DNA of 64,000 nucleotides, taken from NCBI GenBank assembly GCA_045632265.1, contig JAZQWG010000003.1, positions 28,784-92,783 on the forward strand, written 5' to 3'. Positions 1 to 9,300 of the stretch are shown here, piece after piece. The stretch's first letter is position 1; every line of letters starts with the position of its first letter. Position numbers and translations under genes: made by a program. The stretch comes from Scatosoma sp045632265 (lineage in GTDB: Bacteria > Bacillota > Clostridia > Christensenellales > Borkfalkiaceae). The notes under the pieces were generated by a model that did not search any database, was not told where the DNA came from, and saw only the letters and a list, made by a program, of their open reading frames with translations.

Positions 1-1410
1 AGGCAAGTTGCTGCCGTCTACCTTGAAGAAGTTGCCGTTTACCGTAATCTTATCTTCATCAGCAGCCACTACAAGACGCGTATATACGCCGTGGTCTCTA
101 TCGTTGATGGGATAGTTGGGATAGCCGGGCACCAAATCTTCGGGAGCTGCTTCCGCTTTGATGTTGCGAAGAACGTTGATTTCGTGTACGTCTTTATTTG
201 CATAAGCCGTACGCAAGCCAGCGTTGTCGTAAACGTTTACACCTTCGTTAAGTTTTACGTTAACTTTCATCGATTGATTGGTAAGCGAATATTTAGGCGC
301 ATACGTAATTTCTACAACCGAGCCAGCCGCGATAGATTGACCAAACGTGAACGCGCCGTTTGCAAACGTATAATCGGTCGTTTCAACGCCGTCGTCTTTT
401 ACCGTGAATTGAATGTGTGCCGTATCCCAGCTCAATACTTGGTCGCTATCGTTAAGCATGTACATATCAGGAACGTAGTTGTTTCTACCAACGGACATCG
501 TCGTGTTAGCAACCGTCTTGTTTGCGTCTTGGAAGTTTGCGCTTCTATCTGCGCCCACACCCCACGAAGCAATGTAATCAGCACCACCGTCAAACGATTC
601 TACTTGGTCAACAACCTTTGCATCACGTTCGTAGGAAACTTCCGTGCCGTCAACTTCTTTCGTGATTTGAAGTTTGAAATCTTCCACAGCCTTGTTTGCT
701 TTGAAAGACAAGCCGTTTTGTTCGATTGCGCTACCGCCACCTACGATACCAAGTTCGGTAAGCGTAGAGAAGTTGTACGTCATACCCGTTACGAATACGT
801 ACGTAAATTCGTCTTCAACGCTTGCACGTTCTTTGAAATAAGAGCCTTCTTTCACGAAAAGTGCCGTGCTTGCATCTTCGTCAGCATCGCCGCTGATTTT
901 ATCCCAAACTGCCGTAAGGAAGCAACCGCTCGTCAATGCGTACGTGCCGCTTGCAGGGAATTCTGCCGTCGTGCCGTCTTCGTTTTCGATTTCCCAACCA
1001 ACGAAGGTGTAGTTCGTCTTGCTGGGAACGGGCAACGAGTACGTTTCGTTGTGTTTTACGAGTACGTATTTGTTTACGCCTTCTTCAAGCGAGCCGCCGT
1101 CAAGGTCCAAGGAAATACGAAGTTGTTTTGCTTCATATTTTGCATACAACGTCAAGTTTGCACTCAACACGCTCGGTTCATACTTTTGCGTGCATTCCGC
1201 ATCCGTGTACCAACCAATGAAGGTATAACCTTCTTTCGTAGGCGCCGCGGGCGTGGACAATTGACTGTCCTTATTCACTTCCATCGTGCTGTAAACTTCA
1301 GCACCGATTTGCAAGGTGACGGTGTAGGAATCGCCACCCTTTTCGCAACCCACAAAGTTGATACAACTTAATGCGAGTATGCTTGCCACTACACTCTTCA
1401 GTTTTTTCAT
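1..1410 (-). CDS. Secreted lipoprotein with InlB-type B-repeats (3' end beyond the window)
   Basis: An open frame of 470 codons runs from ATG at 1410 to the left edge without a stop, so the C-terminus is missing. An AAGGAG ribosome site lies 7 bases before the start. The N-terminus is a lipoprotein signal: Lys-rich start, hydrophobic core, then F-V-G-C with Cys22 as the likely lipidated residue. Around residues 45-80 and 100-130 there are two copies of a module with the core Y-T-F-x-G-W, typical of InlB B-repeat (Listeria-Bacteroides repeat) domains found in surface proteins. The rest is beta-rich with many Thr/Asn/Val and no catalytic motif that I recognise. It reads the same way as the three genes upstream but has its own spacing of 60 bases. 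Likely a surface-exposed binding or adhesion protein; the function is not known. Confidence 0.8.
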   Translation of the reverse strand, partial: MKKLKSVVASILALSCINFVGCEKGGDSYTVTLQIGAEVYSTMEVNKDSQLSTPAAPTKEGYTFIGWYTDAECTQKYEPSVLSANLTLYAKYEAKQLRISLDLDGGSLEEGVNKYVLVKHNETYSLPVPSKTNYTFVGWEIENEDGTTAEFPASGTYALTSGCFLTAVWDKISGDADEDASTALFVKEGSYFKERASVEDEFTYVFVTGMTYNFSTLTELGIVGGGSAIEQNGLSFKANKAVEDFKLQITKEVDGTEVSYERDAKVVDQVESFDGGADYIASWGVGADRSANFQDANKTVANTTMSVGRNNYVPDMYMLNDSDQVLSWDTAHIQFTVKDDGVETTDYTFANGAFTFGQSIAAGSVVEITYAPKYSLTNQSMKVNVKLNEGVNVYDNAGLRTAYANKDVHEINVLRNIKAEAAPEDLVPGYPNYPINDRDHGVYTRLVVAADEDKITVNGNFFKVDGSNLP

Positions 1411-1470
1411 ACTTTTTCTCCTTTTTTCTATAATTTCGCCGATATTCTCGACGTAATAGACTTAAATTGA

Positions 1471-1893
1471 TTAGATATCTACGTCCCCGCCCGACGTCTT
1501 TTGCAAGACGATACGGATAGAGTCCACGATATTGCTTCCGTCCGTGGTGGAAATGATAATCGTCACGTCACCCGTCTTTTCATAAAAGGTGACTACGCCG
1601 TCTTCATCCACTTCCGCAAACTCGGGTTTGCTCGACGTGAAGCGTACTTCTTTGTTTGCCGCGTTGTCAGGACCGATCGTCCAGTACAACTGATATTCAT
1701 TTTTCGAGCCTTTAAGTTCAAATTTCAACGCTTTGCCGTCTTCAATCATCGTGCCGTCTTCGTACGTGAAATACAATTCGTTTACGGAAACGTTGTGCGT
1801 TGCGCTGAAAATTGCTTGTCCAAAGAAACTGATTGCGAGCACGGCGAGGACACATTCGATTAAAATTACGATATATACGACTTTCTTATTCAT
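1471..1893 (-). CDS. Membrane-anchored small protein with a bacterial Ig-like (Big_2) fold
   Basis: A 140-residue protein. Residues 5-27 are one hydrophobic segment, likely an uncleaved anchor. The rest is an extracytoplasmic beta domain; residues about 85-130 (pattern S-K-P-E-F-A-E-V-D-E-D-G-V-V-T) follow the Big_2 Ig-like signature (variable residue, V-D, G-x-V-T, then G-x-x-x-I). It begins 13 bases after the stop of the ABC permease gene, so it is probably the last gene of that operon and may be an extracellular accessory subunit. No enzyme motif is visible. That it works with the exporter is inferred from position only. Confidence 0.7.
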   Translation of the reverse strand: MNKKVVYIVILIECVLAVLAISFFGQAIFSATHNVSVNELYFTYEDGTMIEDGKALKFELKGSKNEYQLYWTIGPDNAANKEVRFTSSKPEFAEVDEDGVVTFYEKTGDVTIIISTTDGSNIVDSIRIVLQKTSGGDVDI

Positions 1894-1905
1894 ATCCGCA
1901 CCTCG

Positions 1906-3549
1906 TCACATTTGAATATCGCTGAAATATACTTTGATATTCCGTCTTAAAAGATAGAATCTTGCAACAAGGAAAGCTCCCGCAATCGCAAACAAACGAA
2001 TCCAACCGCTCGTTTTCGTTGCATCTAACAACAACAAAAGTGCAAGTGCGCCCGCAAGCGTTGCTATGACGAAACTGATGACGATGGCTTTGCCGATGTT
2101 TACGTTGTCAACGACGTTGTTCCCCTTTTGCGCATAGTCCAAAATGCGGGGATTGTTGATGTCGAGTTGAAAACTCCACATGATATGCGCCGTCGTGATA
2201 ATGAGAAGCAAAATCGCCATCAAAGCCAAATCGCCGCCACCCAAGTTGGTGGTGAACGTCAACATCGTGAACGTGACTGCCATAGCAACCAAGTTGACGA
2301 GCGAGGTAACCGCTATCTTTGCCCAACAAATAACCGACGTATCCGAAGGCGCTGTTTTCAAAATTGCAAACTCGTTGCCTTCCGAAGAAATCGCCGATGC
2401 TACTTGGGCGTTGTTTGCGCCAAGGACGTTGAGCGTAATCATTATATTGAAGGCGATACTCATAAAGTCGCCTATCGTGTTTTTATTGATAACGAGCAAT
2501 ACGAAGTTGAACACGTACGAGATGAACGGGAAAAGCAAAATGGTCGTCACCGCCGAGTTCACCGATTGCGAGTTTCTAAAGAACAATTTCAATTCCTTAC
2601 GGAAGAAGGTCAAGAAAAGGTTGTTGTGCTTATGTTCAATCGCCTTATGCTTTTTCGTTCTGCCCGCTTCTACCGTGGACGACACCGCCTTGAAATAGAA
2701 AGGACGAGCAATCAAGAAACAGCCCACGCCAAACGCTGCGAAAATGCCAAGCGCTGCGGGCAAAGTCCAGTACACCTTTTCGCCGAACATTGCCGCACCG
2801 ATAAACGCATACCAAAGCGAACAGCTACGCAACGAAGCGAAGAAGCCTTCGATTTTCGCCATAAACTTACCGTAAACGGCAACCAAACGCAAAGGATCGG
2901 GCAAGCGACGAAGCAAAATCGTCACGCCGAAGAAGCAGCCTGCAATGATAAGCACGACAAGCGTTGCATACACGGACACGTGTTTTTCTAAGAAACGCTT
3001 CACGTAAACGAGCGGAATGGAAATAAGTGCGCCGATAAGCACGGGGAACAAACAAAGCATTGCCCACATAGGGATTGCAAGCAACCAGTAGGCTACCCCG
3101 CCCGTCGTCAAGCCAAACGCCACTAAGATAGGCACAAGGAAGTAAGCGCTCTTTTTCAATTCGCTTATCGCAAATACGATAATTCGGCTTAAAAAGATTT
3201 CGCCGTACGTACAAGGGAACGCCAACAGCATTGTGTTATCTTTGCTTGTGTACAGTATCGAAATCATACTGCTTATACAAGAAAGCAACGTAATAATCTG
3301 CGTAATGAAGATGAAAGACACGAACATATCTTTCGACGGTTGCACGTGGAAAGTCTTTGAAAGGAAAGACAACATGAACATGATCACCACCGTCACCGCT
3401 ACCGTAATGCAACATTTCAAAAACGTGATAAACGCCTTTGCTTTCGGCGTACGCGTTTTCTTCGCACGGAGCTGTTCGCCCATCTGCATTAGCGACAGAT
3501 ATTTAACCCGCCTAAAGGGGGTATTTTTTATCTCTTTCGCTTGTTTCAT
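1906..3549 (-). CDS. ABC-type transporter permease, multi-spanning (putative exporter subunit)
   Basis: A 547-residue polytopic membrane protein. After a basic cytoplasmic N-terminus (about 45 residues) there are roughly six hydrophobic segments, a soluble stretch around residues 300-325 rich in Lys and His, and then about six more segments. This duplicated 6+6 layout without a periplasmic domain is typical of the large 'putative ABC exporter' permeases of Firmicutes. It starts 3 bases after the stop of the gene encoding the ATPase, so the two are translationally linked and almost certainly form one complex. The substrate cannot be read from sequence. Confidence 0.75.
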   Translation of the reverse strand: MKQAKEIKNTPFRRVKYLSLMQMGEQLRAKKTRTPKAKAFITFLKCCITVAVTVVIMFMLSFLSKTFHVQPSKDMFVSFIFITQIITLLSCISSMISILYTSKDNTMLLAFPCTYGEIFLSRIIVFAISELKKSAYFLVPILVAFGLTTGGVAYWLLAIPMWAMLCLFPVLIGALISIPLVYVKRFLEKHVSVYATLVVLIIAGCFFGVTILLRRLPDPLRLVAVYGKFMAKIEGFFASLRSCSLWYAFIGAAMFGEKVYWTLPAALGIFAAFGVGCFLIARPFYFKAVSSTVEAGRTKKHKAIEHKHNNLFLTFFRKELKLFFRNSQSVNSAVTTILLFPFISYVFNFVLLVINKNTIGDFMSIAFNIMITLNVLGANNAQVASAISSEGNEFAILKTAPSDTSVICWAKIAVTSLVNLVAMAVTFTMLTFTTNLGGGDLALMAILLLIITTAHIMWSFQLDINNPRILDYAQKGNNVVDNVNIGKAIVISFVIATLAGALALLLLLDATKTSGWIRLFAIAGAFLVARFYLLRRNIKVYFSDIQM

Positions 3550-3552
3550 ATC

Positions 3553-5781
3553 TTATACTCTCTCGCCTTCCGCATCTTCCTTCGTCGATTTTTGCGCATA
3601 TTGCAAATATACTTCTTCCAACGAACGGCCTTCGCTTTGGATTTCTTCCACTTTTGCTACTCGGCAAAGTTTACCACCGCTGATGATGGCGATTCTATCG
3701 CACACCTTTTCCACAACTTCGATAACGTGGCTGGAGAAGAATACGATATTGCCCGCGTCTGCGTGTTGGCGCATACATTCTTTAATTTGCCAAGCACTCG
3801 TAGGGTCCAAACCGGTAAGAGGTTCGTCCAAAACCCAAACTTTGGGGTTGTGGATAAGCGCACCGATAACCATTGTCTTTTGTTTCATACCGTGCGAATA
3901 GCACTTGATTTCGCTGTCAAGCGCCTTTTCCAAGTGGAACATCTTTGCATATTTTTCAATGCGTTCCTTCTTGTCTTCTTCGCTTACCATATACAAATCG
4001 GCAACGTAGCTGATATATTCTCTACCCGTAAGGTTTTCGTAAACCGCGTGGTTATCCGATACGTAGCCCATATTCAATTTCGCTTCCAAGGGTTGACGAG
4101 CAACGTCGTAACCTTGCACTTCAATCTTGCCTTCCGTAATCGATTGAATGCCTACAAGGCTCTTAATCGTCGTACTCTTACCCGCGCCGTTGTGGCCGAT
4201 GAAACCAAACACTTCCCCTTCAAGAATTTCAAGGTTCAAATTGTCCACCGCTTTTCTATCCGTACCAGCGTAGGTCTTTGTGAAGTTCGTAAATTTAATC
4301 ATGTGTGCTCCTTCGGGCGACAACGGTTCTTTTACCGACCTACCGTCCAATTCTTTGAGTAGCTGTGCGTGGTCTACCCGCATCAATTTCGCTTTTCTTG
4401 CAAGTTCTTTATGCGCATCCGACGTGCGATACAAGGTGGCGTATACGCCCCAAATAACAAACATAAACGCAACGTACACAAGCCAAATCGCCAAATCGTA
4501 CATCCAGTAAATTTTGAGATGCATGCTTCCGATATAGAAATCCCAAACATGGTCTTTCATCGGCAAGGTGAACGTGAACAAATCGACGAACTTATTGCCG
4601 TACAAGAAGAAGTAGTCAACCAAATTCCCTTCGGGATTGAGCGTAGGAGAGTTGTTCAGCCAGCCGTTGAGGAAAATAACGACGAACACGTACGCCGAAA
4701 ACGCACCTATCGCCTTGTACATCATCTTGATATTGGGACGAGGGAAAATGCCAAGTGCTACGCCGAAGATGGGAAGCACGAACGCATACGTGTGGTTGTA
4801 CCAGAACATTACTACCAAGCTCTTCGTCAATTCGCCCAAGTCGCCGGGCAAAATGATAGCAATAAGCGCACCCAACACGTTTACAAGATAGGTAAAGTAG
4901 AATACGCTGTTCCAGCGGAAGGCGTATGCAAACAACATCAATACAACTGCCGTGTTGCAAAGGTGGAAGGGCAACGTGGTTACCCCTACACGATGGCTGG
5001 TGTAGCTGAAATATTGCAAAAATGCGCTAAGGGCAAGGAAGATAAGGAAGAAAAGTTTTTCTTCTCTCGTCTTCTTGCGATACAATATGTATCCGCCGAA
5101 CATGAACGCAATGCAAATATAGAACAAAATTCTGTGCGACAAGGTGAAACCGTCGGGGTTGCCACCTGCGTACCCAAAATAGAGTTGAGGCACGTAGTAA
5201 GGCATAAAGCCCATAAGCCAAATGAGCATAAACAACAAGGCTTGTCCAAGACGTTTTGCTATCTTTTCAAAATCTTTGGCAAAAAGCGTATCGCAAAGCG
5301 CATTACCCGCAACGCACGAAGCCAAGCCAAGGCTGACTGCGTACACCACCATTCTATAATCGTAATAGTTTACCCCACCCGTAATGAAAATAGCATAGGG
5401 CTTTAAGAAAACTGCGTTAAGAATCAAAATCACGGGCACGAAGAACGCCGTGAAATCACGCACGTTTTTCTTCGTAAAGAAGGGCTGTACCATACAAACT
5501 GCGATGGAGAAATAGGCAAGCCATTTCAAAATGCTCATGCCCACCAACTTCGCCGCGGGGAAGATACCACCCGCAAGCCCGATTTGATCCCCTATCACTT
5601 CCAAACAAATCAAATAGGGAAGATATGCAACGAAAAGCACGATGGAAAGCGCACGAATAAGAAAATCTTTCCACGGCATCGTTTTCCTGAAAATACGCAC
5701 GTCACCGCGCAGCTTTCGAGCAAATATCCCCGTCGCAGCGCCACCAACGCACATACCTAATATCAATAAAGCAACGTTCAT
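3553..5781 (-). CDS. Fusion of a YwaF/TMEM164-like membrane domain with an ABC ATPase
   Basis: 742 residues in two parts. Residues 1 to about 455 hold 12 or so hydrophobic segments; the centre contains L-P-F-H-L-C-N followed by a long run of small hydrophobic helices, as in the YwaF/TIGR02206 family (related to eukaryotic TMEM164). After a short charged linker, residues about 495-735 are a complete ABC ATPase: Walker A G-H-N-G-A-G-K-S-T starting at Gly529, signature Y-S-H-G-M-K-Q-K, and Walker B ending in Asp652-Glu653 (D-E-P-L-T-G-L-D). The ATPase resembles exporter subunits such as CcmA/YxlF. It is the first gene of a three-gene operon with a consensus promoter at 5868-5897. The fusion is unusual: ATPase genes are normally separate, and YwaF-like domains are not usual ABC partners. 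Confidence 0.85.
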   Translation of the reverse strand: MNVALLILGMCVGGAATGIFARKLRGDVRIFRKTMPWKDFLIRALSIVLFVAYLPYLICLEVIGDQIGLAGGIFPAAKLVGMSILKWLAYFSIAVCMVQPFFTKKNVRDFTAFFVPVILILNAVFLKPYAIFITGGVNYYDYRMVVYAVSLGLASCVAGNALCDTLFAKDFEKIAKRLGQALLFMLIWLMGFMPYYVPQLYFGYAGGNPDGFTLSHRILFYICIAFMFGGYILYRKKTREEKLFFLIFLALSAFLQYFSYTSHRVGVTTLPFHLCNTAVVLMLFAYAFRWNSVFYFTYLVNVLGALIAIILPGDLGELTKSLVVMFWYNHTYAFVLPIFGVALGIFPRPNIKMMYKAIGAFSAYVFVVIFLNGWLNNSPTLNPEGNLVDYFFLYGNKFVDLFTFTLPMKDHVWDFYIGSMHLKIYWMYDLAIWLVYVAFMFVIWGVYATLYRTSDAHKELARKAKLMRVDHAQLLKELDGRSVKEPLSPEGAHMIKFTNFTKTYAGTDRKAVDNLNLEILEGEVFGFIGHNGAGKSTTIKSLVGIQSITEGKIEVQGYDVARQPLEAKLNMGYVSDNHAVYENLTGREYISYVADLYMVSEEDKKERIEKYAKMFHLEKALDSEIKCYSHGMKQKTMVIGALIHNPKVWVLDEPLTGLDPTSAWQIKECMRQHADAGNIVFFSSHVIEVVEKVCDRIAIISGGKLCRVAKVEEIQSEGRSLEEVYLQYAQKSTKEDAEGERV

Positions 5782-5797
5782 TTTATCCTCACCGTCC

Positions 5798-5862
5798 TTC
5801 CGTTTATATAAACGGAAAGCCCGTTTTTCTCTTGCATTAAAATAGGACGTATTTTCCTATTT
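5798..5862 (-). promoter_or_regulatory. Two palindromes in the leader of the ABC-exporter operon (operator or RNA hairpins)
   Basis: At 5840-5862 an 8-bp inverted repeat AAATAGGA / TCCTATTT with a 7-base loop sits just downstream of the -10 box, over the expected transcription start. At 5798-5817 there is a perfect 20-bp palindrome with arms TTCCGTTTAT / ATAAACGGAA, ending shortly before the ribosome site. Either could be a repressor site; the second could also fold in the mRNA and affect translation. Confidence 0.5.
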
Positions 5863-5867
5863 TTATC

Positions 5868-5897
5868 ATTATACCACTTTGAAAATAGCGATGTCAA
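5868..5897 (-). promoter_or_regulatory. Promoter of the ABC-exporter operon
   Basis: On the minus strand TTGACA (5897-5892) and TATAAT (5873-5868) are separated by 18 bases. The predicted start near 5861 gives a leader of about 80 nt before the ATG at 5781. Confidence 0.75.
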
Positions 5898-6351
5898 CGA
5901 TTTGACGTCCTTTTTTGATTTTTTATCGCAAAATTATCATAATTCGACAAAAAAATCGTTGTCAAAAATGGAAAATTTTGCATATTTATACACTCTTTGC
6001 GTGTATAATTTTATGTTTATACGTAATATCCTATACAAAACGGCGTTTTATGTATATTTTCACATTTTTCACATATTTTACACAATTTTTGTTTTTGGCG
6101 TGAAAAATAGGCGAAAATCGTCCAATTTTGCCCCGTTTTTGTCATTTTGTTTAGCCCCAAAACAAAGATTTTGGGCAATTTTTATTTAGGAAAAGTTCGT
6201 CCCCTATTTTTCACGAGAAAAAGGGCAAAAAGCAAAAAAAATACGCCCCGTTTCAAGCGTTTTTGAAACGGGGCGTAATGTTTAGTTTTGTGTTTGCAAA
6301 ATTATCTTAACACGCTTTCCCTTTTGCCGACAAGCGGCTTTTAGGGGCGCA
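5898..6351. other. AT-rich intergenic stretch with a 13-bp inverted repeat and a terminator
   Basis: No credible gene is present between the exporter promoter and the end of the subtilisin gene; short open frames here are AT-rich and lack ribosome sites. The stretch contains a perfect 13-bp inverted repeat (6099-6111 and 6203-6215, CGTGAAAAATAGG and its complement), an inner CCAAAA/TTTTGG hairpin, and the terminator of the subtilisin gene at 6233-6277. Confidence 0.6.
6233..6277 (-). terminator. Rho-independent terminator of the giant subtilisin gene
   Basis: Minus-strand stem of 15 perfect base pairs (arms TACGCCCCGTTTCAA at 6242-6256 and its complement at 6263-6277), followed on the minus strand by eight T residues (6240-6233). 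Confidence 0.9.
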
Positions 6352-9300
6352 TTATTTCATTTTGCGTTTCTTTACAACAAAGCCCAAAGCTGCCGCAAAG
6401 CCGATGACGCCAAGAGCGGAAAGGCTGTTCTTGCAACCCTTTTCTTCGGGTTGTTCAACCACTTCGTTATCCGTCGTAGGCACGTCAACGGTAGGTTCTT
6501 CCACTTCCACTTCTTTTACTTCGATGGATACACGGAAGGTGTAGGTGTTGTCAGCGTCTTGATAACGGATTCTTACGTAGCTGTCCGTTCTTTCGAGTTC
6601 TTTATTGTATTCCGAAAGCAACGTAAGGTTTTCCGTGCTTACCACTCTCGTGGTGTTATCGTCGTATTTAAGGGTAATCTTCATGCCCGTGATATCGAAT
6701 TTTTCGCCAACCAAGTAGCTCTTCTTAAACGTGCTGGTGTCGATGGTGTGTCCCTTAATTTTTGCGATAATGCCAAAGTTGGATTTCGCGCCACGGATTG
6801 CTTCTTCAGCCGCCTTCAATTGCGTTTCTTTATCCGCAACGAAGTCTTTTTGACCTGCGTCTTTGATGAGCAAATCGTACGTTGTACGCAACGATTTAAT
6901 CATTTCAGCGCAATCGATAACTTCCGTCTTCTTCGCTTCGTCCGTCTTATCCCACGTTGCCCAAGCACGGATATCGTCCATAGGCAAGCCGTTCAAATCG
7001 GTGATGAAGTCACGAGTGGTATCCGACATAACGATCTCCGTTTGTGCACGCGTACCAAAGTAGGTTGCGTAAACGTAGCTGTCGTAGCCCACACCGTTGA
7101 CGGGGTATTTCATTTCCAACGTGCTTTCCTTGCCACCAAATTGCGTGAAATCGTAGAAATACGTTTCAAAGTTGGTGTAATAGTAGCCCTTGTAGTAAGC
7201 AACCGCTTGTTCGTCGGCAACTTCTTCCACCCAAAGGGTGACTTCTTCACGATAACTCGTTTCCAAAATAGGCGCTTGTACACTTTCAAAGGTGTACGTC
7301 TTAATGCCGCTTCTAAAGAACGCGCTGTCGCCGATTGCGTTTACACTGTAAGGCAATACCACGCCAACCAAAGCGCCGCTGTTCAATTCCAAGAACGCAG
7401 CCGATTGAACGTAGAGCGTGCCGTCCGCAATCTTATACGTCTTCGTTGCTTCTACGCGTGCTGCGGGATAGCATACGATTTCGTACGTTTGCGCCGTCTT
7501 ATCAATGTAGCGATACAATACGCCGTAGCCGTTTGCATCAACGTCCATCGTCAAGAACGTTGCGTTGTCTTGCGACACTTTGAAGCCCTTCAAGTTCTTG
7601 GACGAAGCAAATGCGCCGTAGCCGATTTCTTTTACGCTTGCGGGCAATTCAACGTACGTTTCGCCGCCGTTCAAGAAGGCGTACGCACCGATTTTTTCCA
7701 CTTTCGGCATATTGATTGCCGTATAAGCAGCTTCTTTCGTGCCGTATTCGTTTTCTACCGCAAACGCACCGTAACCAACTTCTTTTGCTTCCAAAAGTTC
7801 AAGATTCGTCAAGCCAGCATTGTAGAATGCTTTTGCGCCTACGTAAACCACTTTATCAAGGTTGTTTACGACGGTAAGTCTTCTGCAATCGCTAAACGCT
7901 TGTTCTTTTACAGTATTATATATAATCGTTTCAACGCCGCCGACCATAATCGTCTTTTGCGTGAGCGGCGACAAGGTGACTTCTCTCAAGTTGCTGCATT
8001 CGCCAAACATTGCCGTGCCAGCTTCCATTTGACCTTCGGCAAACGTGAACGATTGAAGCGCCGTATAGATGAACGTGAAGTTGCCTACCGCCGTGGAATC
8101 AGCACCAAACGTTGCCGATTGCAACTTGCTTGCATACGCAAATACGTAATCGCCCATTTCCGTAATGTTAGGCAACTCTACGCTTTCAAGCGATACGCAG
8201 TAGAAGAACGCACTGTCGCCAATTGCCGTAAGTTTGGACGAAACGACGATAGCCCCTTCCACTTTGCTGTTGCCCGTAAGCACTTTTTCAATCATGGAAC
8301 AAAGTTCAAACGCATCGTTGCCGATGTATTCTACGTTAGGCAAGAACGCTTCACGGATACCCGAGTATGCAAAGGCAAAATCTTCCACCTTCGTTGCCGA
8401 CGTAGGAAGAACGATCGACGAAAGGTTGGTTGCCAAATAGAAGGCATACGCAGGAAGGGACGTAATAGACGTGCCCGACAAATCGATATCCAAAATCTTC
8501 GCGCCGTAGAACGCGCCTTCTCCCATCTTCGTCAACGAACCTGCATCTTCAAAGGAAACTTTCGTCAATTTGCTGTTTGCAAACGCATACGAACCGATTT
8601 CCGTCACGCTTGCGGGAACAACGAATTCGCCCGTGAGCGAAGTGTTGACAAACAAGAGTTTGCTCATATCTTGCGAGTAAATTGCGCCGTTTACTTCCGC
8701 GTACTTATCGCCCGCGTAGTTATCCGACAATTTAATCGTAATATTGTTGAAAGACATACCGCCCAAGCGCAACGCTTCAAACGCAAACGAATCGTTGATG
8801 GCAATTTCCGTGATACCGCTACCGATGAACGCATCTACGCCTATCGTACGGATAATTTCGTTGCCGAAATCTACCGAGAAGCCGTATCTCGTGTTCAAAC
8901 CGCAGTTTTCAAACGCTCTTGCGCCGATGTCAAATTCGAGCGAGTAGCCATTAGGCGATTCAAATACCACGCCGCCCAAGTTTACGCAACCAGCAAACGC
9001 GCCTTCGCCGATGTTGGGCGTATTCAAAACGAGTTCGCCACGAAGACCCGTACAGTTTTTGAACGCTTCTCTACCTATCGAAGTGAATCGATCCGTCTTG
9101 ATATCTTCAAGCCCGATACAGCCTTCAAAGACGTTGTTACCCATAACGAACGTACCCGAAAGGTCGATTTCCGACAAGGACGTACAGCCCTTAAACGCTC
9201 TGTGGTACAAAGTACCAAGGTTGCTCATCTTGACAATTTCGTCCAAAGACGTACAGCCCGAGAAACAATCTTGCGCAATCGTAATCGTCTTTGCGTTGGT

